From Lysinibacillus sp. ZYM-1 (GTDB lineage Bacteria > Bacillota > Bacilli > Bacillales_A > Planococcaceae), in NCBI RefSeq assembly GCF_001308875.1, contig NZ_KQ465120.1:1-64000 (forward strand): 64,000 nt of DNA, read 5' to 3'. This document shows, piece by piece, positions 55,585 to 63,789 of this stretch. Position 1 is the first letter of the stretch, and every line of letters starts with the position of its first letter. Under the pieces are notes generated by a model. It was not told where the DNA came from, did not search any database, and was given only the letters and a program-made list of their open reading frames with translations. Both the position numbers and the translations under genes were made by a program.

Positions 55585-56271
55585 ATGATAGAAATGAAAA
55601 ATGTGACAAAGAAGTACCCGAATGGTGTTGTTGCGACAAACGGTATTTCTGTAAATATAAAGCAGGGCGAATTTGTATATGTAGTTGGCCCAAGTGGTGC
55701 AGGTAAATCTACATTTATCAAATTGATGTACCGTGAAGAAAAGGCAACGTCAGGACAGATTATTGTTAATGGGATTGATTTAGCAACGTTAAAGAATAAG
55801 AAAGTCCCTTTTTTGCGTCGTCAACTTGGTGTTGTTTTCCAAGATTTCAAGTTATTACCTCGTTTAAATGTTTATGAGAACGTAGCTTTTGCGCTTGAAG
55901 TAATCGAGGAACAACCTGACGAAATCAGACGTCGAGTTATGGAAGTTTTAGAGCTTGTTGGATTAAAGCATAAAGCAAGAATGTTCCCGAATGAACTTTC
56001 AGGGGGGGAGCAACAACGCGTGTCCATTGCACGTTCAATCGTCAATGTACCAAAAGTTGTGATTGCTGATGAACCTACTGGGAACCTTGATCCGGAAACT
56101 TCATGGGAGATTATGAATTTATTTGAGGAAATTAATGCACGAGGGACAACCATTGTAATGGCGACCCATAACCGTGAGATTGTTAACACGATTCGTCGTC
56201 GCGTTATCGCGATTGAGGGCGGTTTGATTGTCCGTGATGAACACGGAGGTGATTACGGCTATGAAATTTAG
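55585..56271 (+). CDS. ftsE: Cell division ATP-binding protein FtsE
   Basis: A 228-residue ABC ATPase: Walker A GPSGAGKST, signature LSGGEQQRVSIARSI, Walker B VVIADEPTGNLDP and the H-loop MATHNRE. With FtsX it forms an ATP-driven complex that switches on peptidoglycan hydrolases outside the cell. The ATG at 55585 is preferred (GGTGG seven bases before, and a standard FtsE N-terminus MIEMKNVTKKYPNG); an upstream ATG adds eight atypical residues. It overlaps ftsX by 11 bp. Confidence 0.95.
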   Translation: MIEMKNVTKKYPNGVVATNGISVNIKQGEFVYVVGPSGAGKSTFIKLMYREEKATSGQIIVNGIDLATLKNKKVPFLRRQLGVVFQDFKLLPRLNVYENVAFALEVIEEQPDEIRRRVMEVLELVGLKHKARMFPNELSGGEQQRVSIARSIVNVPKVVIADEPTGNLDPETSWEIMNLFEEINARGTTIVMATHNREIVNTIRRRVIAIEGGLIVRDEHGGDYGYEI

Positions 56272-57145
56272 TACAGTAAAGCGCCACTTCCGTGAAAGTA
56301 TTAAATCACTTGGTCGTAATAGCTGGATGACCATCGCGTCTGTCAGTGCCGTAACCGTTACACTTATCTTAGTTGGCGTATTTGCGCTTATTATGATGAA
56401 TTTAAATAAAGTGGCAACTGATTTAGAAAACGATGTTGAAATTAAAGTGTTAATTGATGAGACAGCAGATGAGGCTGCTGAAAAAGCACTCATTGAAAAA
56501 ATCAAAAAATTGCCTGGTGTCTCAGAAATGACCTATTCAACGAGAGAAGATGAGTTATCCAAATTAGTCAAAGATTTTGGCGATGATTTTAAGCTATTTG
56601 AGCAAAGCAACCCTTTACGTAATGTAATTTATGTAAAAGCTACTGAACCTCAGCAAACGGCAAAAGTTGCGCAAGCGATTGATAAATATGAGTATACATA
56701 TGACGTTATGTATGGTGAAGGAAAAGTAGAAAAACTATTTAACTTCTTAAATATGAGTCGTAATGTAGGGATCGTGCTTATTTTAGGGTTATTATTCACA
56801 GCGATATTCTTAATTTCAAATACCATTCGAATTACGATTATTGCTCGACGAGATGAAATTGAAATTATGAAACTTGTAGGGGCCACGAATTCATTCGTGC
56901 GTATCCCGTTCCTATTGGAAGGAATGTGGCTCGGAATTTTAGGCTCTATCATTCCGATTGCGGTTGTCACAACCCTTTACCACAATATATATAAAATTAT
57001 TGCACCTCGTTTACAAGGTGAGCTAATTCAAGTACTGGATTTTTCTCCACTCGTGTACCAAGTGAGCGGTCTTCTGTTACTCATTGGTGTGCTAATCGGT
57101 ATTTGGGGAAGCTTCATGTCAGTGCGTAAGTTTTTAAAAATTTAG
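56261..57145 (+). CDS. ftsX: Cell division protein FtsX
   Basis: A 294-residue permease-like protein with four membrane segments: one after the N-terminal RESIKSLGRNSWMTIASVSAV region, then the extracellular domain (about 55-165), and three near the C-terminus (FLNMSRNVGIVLILGLLFTAIFLISNTIRI onward). The ATG at 56261 follows GGAGGTGA and overlaps ftsE. The extracellular loop should bind the coiled coil of a hydrolase, and the next gene encodes exactly such a protein. Confidence 0.94.
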   Translation: MKFSTVKRHFRESIKSLGRNSWMTIASVSAVTVTLILVGVFALIMMNLNKVATDLENDVEIKVLIDETADEAAEKALIEKIKKLPGVSEMTYSTREDELSKLVKDFGDDFKLFEQSNPLRNVIYVKATEPQQTAKVAQAIDKYEYTYDVMYGEGKVEKLFNFLNMSRNVGIVLILGLLFTAIFLISNTIRITIIARRDEIEIMKLVGATNSFVRIPFLLEGMWLGILGSIIPIAVVTTLYHNIYKIIAPRLQGELIQVLDFSPLVYQVSGLLLLIGVLIGIWGSFMSVRKFLKI

Positions 57146-57204
57146 TTTAGCACTCACAGCGGATATTTGTGAGTGGGAAAAATAGTCGAAGGGGAGTTCA
57201 ATCG

Positions 57205-58515
57205 GTGAAAAGTAAGGCGAAAAACACATTGAAAACACTTGCAGTAGCATCTACTCTAATTCTTTTTATCCAAACTCCATCAGCGTTTGCAACAAGTTTA
57301 TCGGATTTAAAAGAAGAGAAAAAGCAAATTGAAACAAAGAAAAATGAATTAAATTCATCCATTTCAAACAAATCAAATGCCATTACAGCGAATCAAGAAA
57401 AACAACAAAAAATCATAGATCAAATTCAAGCATTAAACGCTGAAATCGACAAAACAAATAGTGATATAAAAAATGTCCAAGCCGAAATTCAAGCAACGAA
57501 TGAAGAAATAAAAAAACTAGAAGAGTCTATTAAAGAACTATTGCATAAAATTGAAGAACGCGATGTTTTACTACAAGAACGTGCTCGAGCGATTCAAGCA
57601 GGCGGCTCGGTAAGCTATTTAGACGTATTACTTGGTTCTAATAGTTTTGTAGACTTTATTGATCGATTCTCCGCAGTCAATGCATTGATGGAAGCGGATC
57701 GTCAAATTATTCAAGATCAAAAAGATGATAAACAAAAATTAGAAGAACAAAAACAAATTGTTGAAGAAAAACGTAAAAAGTTGGAAGGCCAAAGAGCGGA
57801 GCTTGAACGTTTAAAAGCTTCATTAAATAGCCAAAAAACTGAGAAAAATAAATTAGTTGACGAATTAGAAAAAGAACAAGAAAAGCTGAAATCTGAAAAA
57901 GTATTACTTGAAAAAGAGTATTCCGAAGCATTGGATGTAAGCCAAGAATTACAAGATCAAATTATTTCTGAGCAAAAACGTTTAGCTGAAATTGCCCGTC
58001 AACAAGAAGCAAAACGCAAAGCAGCAGCGGCGGCAGCGGCAGCAGCTGCTGCCAATAATGGTGGTGGCGGCTCATCTAGTGGTACAGTCAATGCCCCTCA
58101 ATCTAATGGCACGTGGATAAAACCAACAAATGGTCGTTTAACATCGCCTTATGGCTGGCGTAATCTTGGAGCAGGTCCTGAATTCCATTATGGTGTGGAT
58201 CTTGCTAATTCAACAGGAACACCAATATGGGCGGCTTCGGATGGTGTCGTTGCTTACGCTGCCCCACTAAGTTCTTATGGGAATGTTGTCATACTGACGC
58301 ATTCGGTTGATGGACAAATTTATACAACCGTGTATGCGCATTTAAATTCATTTAATGTGAGCGTAGGACAAGAAGTAACACAAGGTCAGCAAATTGCTGC
58401 AATGGGTAGCACGGGCCGCTCTACTGGGCCGCACTTACACTTTGAAGTGCACAATGGTCCTTGGAGAGGACAAGCAGTTGGTAGTGTAAACCCACTAAAA
58501 TATATTCCATTGTAA
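57205..58515 (+). CDS. M23 (LytM) peptidoglycan hydrolase with coiled coil, FtsEX partner
   Basis: A 436-residue secreted protein. Signal peptide (to about residue 35, SAFA cleavage), a long coiled coil (about 36-285, SLSDLKEEKKQIETKKNEL onward), an Ala/Gly linker, and a C-terminal M23 endopeptidase domain. The zinc ligands are visible in YHYGVDLANS-type FHYGVDLA and in GPHLHFEVH. This layout is that of EnvC/PcsB/CwlO-type FtsEX-activated hydrolases. The GTG at 57205 is chosen because AAGGGGAG precedes it; a GTG 12 codons upstream would overlap the ftsX end region. Synteny with ftsEX makes it the likely partner, whereas B. subtilis uses a NlpC/P60 enzyme (CwlO) encoded elsewhere. Confidence 0.9.
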   Translation: MKSKAKNTLKTLAVASTLILFIQTPSAFATSLSDLKEEKKQIETKKNELNSSISNKSNAITANQEKQQKIIDQIQALNAEIDKTNSDIKNVQAEIQATNEEIKKLEESIKELLHKIEERDVLLQERARAIQAGGSVSYLDVLLGSNSFVDFIDRFSAVNALMEADRQIIQDQKDDKQKLEEQKQIVEEKRKKLEGQRAELERLKASLNSQKTEKNKLVDELEKEQEKLKSEKVLLEKEYSEALDVSQELQDQIISEQKRLAEIARQQEAKRKAAAAAAAAAAANNGGGGSSSGTVNAPQSNGTWIKPTNGRLTSPYGWRNLGAGPEFHYGVDLANSTGTPIWAASDGVVAYAAPLSSYGNVVILTHSVDGQIYTTVYAHLNSFNVSVGQEVTQGQQIAAMGSTGRSTGPHLHFEVHNGPWRGQAVGSVNPLKYIPL

Positions 58516-58517
58516 AA

Positions 58518-58562
58518 TATAAGCTATACATTAGAGCAATCTAGTGTATAGCTTTTTTTAGT
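58518..58562 (+). terminator. Terminator of the ftsEX-M23 operon
   Basis: Stem AAGCTATACATTAGA / TCTAGTGTATAGCTT followed by seven T. Confidence 0.88.
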
Positions 58563-58972
58563 TATTTTTGAAGGATTTCATCTAGCCCATTTTCGTTAAC
58601 AAGATTATGCATATGTACGTTAGTAAACCTTCTTGGAATACAGTAAGTAAAGTGTACGCCTATCGTGGGTCATGTCAATTAAAAATAGTGGTGCTTTTAA
58701 TTGCACGACTAACTAGTTTTCGGTAAAGACTCTTTTTCAAATTCTTCGACCTAAACTTTGTCAACATCGTCATAACAAGAAAAAATGAGTCGTGTAGAAG
58801 CATAATTGCTCCTCCCTTCCTTTTCCTATTATCAGATTCTATTTAATGTTATGATGAATATATACATAGAGGGGTATATTTCTTAAGATTTTCTGAACAC
58901 CATGTGAAATAAGCTTATTTTGAAAAGGTTCTATGCTATGCTGTATGTATCTTTCGGAGGAGGATTTTTAGA
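58563..58972. other. Intergenic region upstream of the membrane protein
   Basis: About 410 bp. No gene or strong inverted repeat was recognised. A candidate promoter (TTGAAA near 58920, TATGTA 18 bp later) lies close to the strong GGAGGAGG ribosome site of the next gene. Confidence 0.5.
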
Positions 58973-59605
58973 GTGATCAATACAGATTGGTACTCAATCC
59001 GAGCACTAACTTTACCAGCAACTGCAATTGCGCTACTTGTTACATTCTTCATGGTTTGGCTAATACTACGTTTACAATTTTCAAAAAAGTGGTCTGAGGC
59101 ATATAGTGATGCAGTTTTTACGTTTATCCTTGTATGGAAATTTAGCTTGCTTATCACTGACTTTAAAGCAGTTGTGGCACAGCCCATTTCTTTACTTTAT
59201 TTCAATGGAGGGACGATTGGTGTTTATCTTGGCGTCATTGTTGCATCTTTGCAAATATGGCGGAAGCGACAAAAACACCTATTACAAGCTCAAAGTATGA
59301 TAGCGTATAGCTGGGCAATTATCTTAACCCAATCCATCTATCAATGGCTTGTTGTGTTGTTCAATGACAACTCTACAATGAGTGAAGTCACTACATTAAC
59401 GGTACTAAGTATATTGACAATCTTCATATTATGGAAACTACCAACAGTAAAGCAAGGCTTATTACTGTATACAGCTGGACTAATGATCGTTGCTTTCTTC
59501 CAGCCACTTGGTATATGGCAAACGGCTGTGGGTATTAGTCTATTATTGCTTTGTCTTGGAATAGCATTGGAACATGAACGAATCAAAGAGGGAGGTAAAG
59601 AATGA
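58973..59605 (+). CDS. Polytopic membrane protein, unknown function (faint Lgt-like character)
   Basis: A 210-residue protein with about 6-7 hydrophobic segments. A stretch LLYFNGGTIGVYLGVIVASL recalls the loop-helix of prolipoprotein diacylglyceryl transferase (Lgt), but the conserved HGGL/Arg set of active Lgt is not seen, so I do not call it an enzyme. It starts at GTG 58973 after GGAGGAGG. Its stop overlaps the start of a TlpA-like thioredoxin (ATGA), so the two are coupled and may act together in redox or envelope maturation. This pairing is inference. Confidence 0.7.
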   Translation: MINTDWYSIRALTLPATAIALLVTFFMVWLILRLQFSKKWSEAYSDAVFTFILVWKFSLLITDFKAVVAQPISLLYFNGGTIGVYLGVIVASLQIWRKRQKHLLQAQSMIAYSWAIILTQSIYQWLVVLFNDNSTMSEVTTLTVLSILTIFILWKLPTVKQGLLLYTAGLMIVAFFQPLGIWQTAVGISLLLLCLGIALEHERIKEGGKE

Positions 59606-60195
59606 AAAAAAATATTGGACTTCTGATCGTCGTGCTTTTAGTAGTTGCGATGATTGGTACATATGTAAAGCAACAAATTAATGAAGACCGTGCAATTGAA
59701 AAATCAGCTCTTGGTAAGGACATGGAGGAACGAGAAATTGGTTTAGGAAATGGAGATACACCTCCTGATTTCACTTTAACAAGCTTAGACGGGGAAGACA
59801 TTACATTAAGTGATCTACGTGGAAAAAAGGTTGTGTTAAATTTCTGGGCGACATGGTGTCCTCCTTGTAAGGCTGAAATGCCACATATGCAAAGCTTCTA
59901 TGATGAGTATGCAAAAGAAAAAAATGTTGAAATTATAGCTGTCAATTTAACAACGGCAGAGCGTGATGTGACAGCAGATGCGAAAGTGGACACGGTGATG
60001 ACTTTTAGAGATAGCTTTGAGCTAACATTCCCAATATTATTGGATCCAGACCCTGATAATTCAGTAGGCTCGGATTATCAGGTTATCACCATCCCCACAA
60101 CTTATTTTATTGATTCTAACGGCTATATTCAACGTGCCATCAAAGGACCAATGGACGTGGATATGTTAAAAGAATATGTAGATGCTTTAGATTAA
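59602..60195 (+). CDS. TlpA/ResA-like membrane-anchored thioredoxin
   Basis: A 197-residue protein with an N-terminal membrane anchor (about 4-22) and an external thioredoxin domain. The active site is FWATWCPPCK (C86, C89), with the cis-Pro in VITIPTTYFID and the family motif GDTPPDFTL. It probably reduces disulfides of exported proteins such as apocytochrome c or works in sporulation (ResA/StoA). No CcdA-type electron donor is annotated here, but the overlapping upstream membrane protein could serve that role. Termination hairpin follows. Confidence 0.88.
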   Translation: MKKNIGLLIVVLLVVAMIGTYVKQQINEDRAIEKSALGKDMEEREIGLGNGDTPPDFTLTSLDGEDITLSDLRGKKVVLNFWATWCPPCKAEMPHMQSFYDEYAKEKNVEIIAVNLTTAERDVTADAKVDTVMTFRDSFELTFPILLDPDPDNSVGSDYQVITIPTTYFIDSNGYIQRAIKGPMDVDMLKEYVDALD

Positions 60196-60202
60196 CTCAT
60201 AA

Positions 60203-60252
60203 ACAATCTGTTCGATTTCTATAGTAGAAACGAGCAGATTATTTATTTTTAT
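60203..60252 (+). terminator. Terminator of the thioredoxin operon
   Basis: AATCTG-TTCG-TTTCTA pairs with TAGAAA-CGA-CAGATT, followed by a T-rich run. Confidence 0.7.
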
Positions 60253-60254
60253 GT

Positions 60255-60375
60255 GATTACCCGTAAATTGAAAGCGAATACTAGTCCGATGAAAAATGCC
60301 CTGGAGCAACTAAGTTCCCTCACTACGGGGTGAGATACCCGAGGAACACTGGCGATTACCCGTAAAGTGAGAGAA
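60255..60375. repeat. Intergenic repeat pair with nested hairpin
   Basis: GATTACCCGTAAA occurs at 60255-60267 and 60354-60366 in direct orientation, 99 bp apart. Between them a nested inverted repeat is present: GTTCC (60314-60318) / GGAAC (60343-60347) outside and CTCAC (60319-60323) / GTGAG (60330-60334) inside. It looks like an interspersed palindromic-type repeat unit with no coding function. Confidence 0.55.
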
Positions 60376-60465
60376 GGTATCCCCTCAATTCATAATTTTG
60401 AAAAGTAATCTTGTATGTTTGAAAAAATAGTGTCATACAGTAAAAGAGACGGAGGAGGGAAGATT

Positions 60466-61908
60466 TTGCGCAAATTAACGGCCAGTGTCGGTGTCCTACT
60501 TAGTAGTTTAGTGGTAGGCAGTGGTATTTACTTTGATTGGTTTAATATTGGTGATAAAAAGGAGCCTGTTACGGAGGTTGACACAATTGGTGAGGCCATA
60601 ACCCTCATTGAAGAAAAATCAGTTTACAGTACAAAAAAGGATGCATTGGTGGAGGGAGCTCTTCGTGGTATGGCGGATGCCATTAAGGACCCTTACAGCA
60701 CTTATTACTCCAAGGAAGAGGCCGAGCAACATCGGCAAATGCTAGCTGAGGAAAGAGTAGGTATTGGTATTGAACTCTCGGAAAATAAAGGGAAGTTTAT
60801 AGTAGTATCCCCTGTTCGTTCATCTCCGGCAGAGAAAGCTGGAATGCGCTCACTCGATGAAATTGTACAAGTTGATGGCGTGCGTGTAGATGGTAAGACG
60901 ATGAGCGAATTAATGCATTTAATTCAAGGGGAAAAGGGGACGAAGGTAACCATTGTCGTTTACCGGCCGAGTGAGGATAAACATATTAAAATGACGATGG
61001 AACGAGCTGCTATCTCTAATAAGACCGTCTCAAGTGAGGTTGTAAAGGTAGAGGATACAGCTATTGGCTATGTTGTGATCTCATTGTTTGGTGAGAAAAC
61101 GGCAAATGAATGGGTTGCTGAAACGAGTAAATTGCTTCGTAAAGATGTTGAAGGAATTGTAATTGATGTTCGTGATAATCCAGGGGGTTATTTACATAGC
61201 GTCGCAGCGCTACTAAGTACGGTATTAGATAGTGGCAAGGTATTTGCATATATGCAAAATGCTGAAGGTGCTATGGAGCCATTAAAAACACAAACAAAAG
61301 GTATTGATGAAAAATATTTAGAAACAATGAACAAAATTCCGATAGTTGTCTTACAAAATCAAGGTAGTGCTTCTGCGAGTGAAGTATTGAGCGGAGCCTT
61401 AAAAAGCTGGGGACGTGCTTCACTTGTTGGAGTTAAGAGCTTTGGGAAAGGAACAGTGCAGGAATCTTGGGAGCTATCTAATGGTGGAGAGCTTAAATTA
61501 TCCACGAATAAATGGCTTACACCGAAACGTGAATGGATTCATGGGCAGGGCATTGAGGCAAGTTTAGTCATCGAGCAAAATGAATTATTCGCTTTTCAAC
61601 TACATCCGCTGACAGGAAAATTTAAAGTGGGCGATATGAGTGAGGAAATTTCTTATTCACAAAATGCCTTACAGAAACTTGGCTATCAAATTGATCGTTT
61701 AGATGGTTATATGGATGATACAACAGCTGAAGCGGTTAACCTTTATCGAAAACAAAAAAAGTTAAAACTAGCAGAAGATGAATTCTATATGGATACGACC
61801 TTCTTTAATAGTTTGAATGAAACGTTGAAAAATTATAAAACAGATCGTCAGAATGATCAACAGTTCCAAATGGCAACTAGTTTTTTACTTCACACCATTG
61901 AACAATAA
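60466..61908 (+). CDS. ctpB: Carboxy-terminal processing protease CtpB (S41)
   Basis: A 480-residue secreted or membrane-anchored protease. An N-terminal signal anchor (RKLTASVGVLLSSLVVGSGIYFDWF) is followed by a PDZ domain (about 75-160), the S41 domain with SASASE and KSFGKGTVQESW (catalytic Ser and Lys), and a C-terminal peptidoglycan-binding domain (about 385-460). In B. subtilis CtpB cleaves SpoIVFA to activate sigma-K during sporulation. The TTG at 60466 is chosen because GGAGGAGGG lies six bases before it; an ATG at 60415 lacks a ribosome site. The gene precedes minJ as in B. subtilis. Confidence 0.9.
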   Translation: MRKLTASVGVLLSSLVVGSGIYFDWFNIGDKKEPVTEVDTIGEAITLIEEKSVYSTKKDALVEGALRGMADAIKDPYSTYYSKEEAEQHRQMLAEERVGIGIELSENKGKFIVVSPVRSSPAEKAGMRSLDEIVQVDGVRVDGKTMSELMHLIQGEKGTKVTIVVYRPSEDKHIKMTMERAAISNKTVSSEVVKVEDTAIGYVVISLFGEKTANEWVAETSKLLRKDVEGIVIDVRDNPGGYLHSVAALLSTVLDSGKVFAYMQNAEGAMEPLKTQTKGIDEKYLETMNKIPIVVLQNQGSASASEVLSGALKSWGRASLVGVKSFGKGTVQESWELSNGGELKLSTNKWLTPKREWIHGQGIEASLVIEQNELFAFQLHPLTGKFKVGDMSEEISYSQNALQKLGYQIDRLDGYMDDTTAEAVNLYRKQKKLKLAEDEFYMDTTFFNSLNETLKNYKTDRQNDQQFQMATSFLLHTIEQ

Positions 61909-62029
61909 ACCCTCTGACACAACAAAAGAACGATAATACAAAGCTTTCTATGAGTTTGTACTACGCAAGAGTGTAGTCGTTTGATACAATAAATTCATAG
62001 TATTCAAGATAGAAACGGCGGGTGTTCGT

Positions 62030-63211
62030 ATGGTTAGTGAGATATTATTAGAAATTGTAACAGCGATTGGCCGCTTTTTACTCAACCCATTACTGTATAT
62101 AACCATAGTGTTTGCTACTTTATTAGGTTATCGTCGTGTAAAACAGGAGCGTAAATATTTTAATAGACGAATTATTTGGGGCTGGACAGAGTTAATCGGA
62201 CAATGGAAAGATGGATGGCTATATGCATTGATTATTTCGTTGATTAGTATGGTAGCAGGGCTTACCGTACCGAAAGTATTTTTAATCATTGTAATAGCAG
62301 TCTCTATAGTAGCACTTGCACTGTATTTCATGAATGCTCTGTCACCGATTTTGACTATGGGCATAGCTACGCTAGCAATATGGGCCATGTCTTCCTACAA
62401 TTGGTCATTTTCTTGGCGGAACATTTCCTTAACAGGAGTGAATTTAGAGGATGGTGCTATCGTTACCATTACCATTCTTGTTGGTCTTTGTGTCATTGCT
62501 GAAGGGCTTTTAATTCGACGTGCGGCTATGAATGTCACAACGCCTTGCATGGAAAAAACAAAACGAGGTATGCAGGCAATTGTCTATCGCTCAAGAAATG
62601 TCTGGGTATTGCCTATCTTCTTTGTCATTCCTGGTGATGCAATTGCTGCAGTATTGCCGTACTGGCCACAGTTTACGATAGGAGATACCAGCTTCGCGCT
62701 CATCCTATTTCCTCTTGTAATCGGCTTTTCAAAGCTGATAAGGAAGGAATTACCTGTTCTAATACTACCCAAAATTGGGCGATCTGTATTAATACTTGGA
62801 CAGCTTATTTTAATAGGGGGACTGGCTGCATACTTAGAGCCATTGATCGGTTTTATCACGCTTGCCTTGGGAGCAATTATCCGTATCATCATCTCTATCT
62901 ATTATGCTGGGCAGGATAAAACAGATCATTATGCGATAGCACCTAGTACAAAGGGTGCGATTATCGCAGCAGTGCTTCCTGATTCGCCAGCTGAAAAAAT
63001 GGGCTTACTTGCAGGTGAATGTATTCGTAAGGTAAATGGTGTTGCCATTTTTACGGAAAATGAGTTATATGAAGCCTTACAATTAAATGCAGCCCATTGC
63101 CGTCTAGAAGTGTTAGATCGAAACAATGAAATTCGTTTAACACAGCATGTAATTTATAGTAATGATCATTACCGAATTGGATTACTACTTGCTGAGCAGA
63201 GGGATGTATAA
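62030..63211 (+). CDS. minJ: MinJ-like PDZ membrane protein (division-site placement)
   Basis: A 393-residue protein with about eight membrane segments (roughly 15-300) and a C-terminal PDZ domain (about 305-390, KGAIIAAVLPDSPAEKMGLLAGE). This matches MinJ (YvjD), which bridges DivIVA and MinD at cell poles and division sites in B. subtilis. Conservation of sequence outside the PDZ domain is low, so the ctpB-minJ synteny is important. Its stop overlaps the csbA start (TAATG). Confidence 0.82.
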   Translation: MVSEILLEIVTAIGRFLLNPLLYITIVFATLLGYRRVKQERKYFNRRIIWGWTELIGQWKDGWLYALIISLISMVAGLTVPKVFLIIVIAVSIVALALYFMNALSPILTMGIATLAIWAMSSYNWSFSWRNISLTGVNLEDGAIVTITILVGLCVIAEGLLIRRAAMNVTTPCMEKTKRGMQAIVYRSRNVWVLPIFFVIPGDAIAAVLPYWPQFTIGDTSFALILFPLVIGFSKLIRKELPVLILPKIGRSVLILGQLILIGGLAAYLEPLIGFITLALGAIIRIIISIYYAGQDKTDHYAIAPSTKGAIIAAVLPDSPAEKMGLLAGECIRKVNGVAIFTENELYEALQLNAAHCRLEVLDRNNEIRLTQHVIYSNDHYRIGLLLAEQRDV

Positions 63212-63432
63212 TGGACGTTTTTGGGAAAATGATATTAGCGTTTTTCATACCGGCCTTACTTGTGTTATTGTTCACAAGAATTACGTATAATCGCTATGTT
63301 GCCCTATTATTAGCGATTGCGCTTATCACTGCCTCTGTCTATGCAGGATATACATCCACACCCATTCTTTTCATAATAGATGCATTTTCATTAACAGTGG
63401 GCTTTTGGTTAGCAAGGAAAAGGAAGAAATAA
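63211..63432 (+). CDS. csbA: CsbA family small membrane protein
   Basis: A 73-residue protein with two to three membrane segments: KMILAFFIPALLVLLFTRITYNRYVALLLAIALI and the IIDAFSLTVGFWLARKRKK tail. FTRITYNRYVA corresponds to FTRVTFNHYVA in B. subtilis CsbA, a sigma-B-controlled protein of unknown function. In B. subtilis csbA adjoins uvrB, whereas here it follows minJ and is about 13 kb from the end of uvrB. It is coupled to minJ by a one-base overlap; no sigma-B promoter was seen. Confidence 0.82.
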   Translation: MDVFGKMILAFFIPALLVLLFTRITYNRYVALLLAIALITASVYAGYTSTPILFIIDAFSLTVGFWLARKRKK

Positions 63433-63467
63433 AAAGGTCAGTCCTAATGTGGACTGACCTTTTTATA
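63428..63467. terminator. Bidirectional terminator csbA / azlD
   Basis: Stem AAAAAGGTCAGTCC / GGACTGACCTTTTT between convergent genes; T-tract on both strands. Confidence 0.9.
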
Positions 63468-63789
63468 TGAAAAATCGTACAGCTGCCATTATAATAACCC
63501 CTGCAACCACAGTAATTGATAAACTTTTTGTGATCAGGGCAATAAGAAGTGTTGGAACAAATGTAATAAAGACAGGCCAATCAAGCGTCACCACTTTGCT
63601 GCTTTCTGTATCGATTAAATTTTCAATTACAAGGGCACTTAAAATACAAACAGGAATATAGCTAAGCCACTTTAGGACAACATCTGGAAGTGTAACACTG
63701 CGCACAAAAATAAACGGAATGACACGGGGGAGCCATGTTACAAGCGCACAGCCGATAATAAGCCATACCATATAAGCGGTTGTTGTCAT
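63463..63789 (-). CDS. azlD: Branched-chain amino acid exporter subunit AzlD
   Basis: A 108-residue AzlD-family membrane protein with three to four hydrophobic segments. It contains the family motif TWLPRVIPFIFV near the N-terminus and LPDVVLKWLSYIPVCILSALVI. It pairs with AzlC, encoded just upstream with a 4-bp overlap (ATGA), to export branched-chain amino acids (azaleucine resistance in B. subtilis). The 3' end overlaps the shared terminator. Confidence 0.88.
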   Translation of the reverse strand: MTTTAYMVWLIIGCALVTWLPRVIPFIFVRSVTLPDVVLKWLSYIPVCILSALVIENLIDTESSKVVTLDWPVFITFVPTLLIALITKSLSITVVAGVIIMAAVRFFI

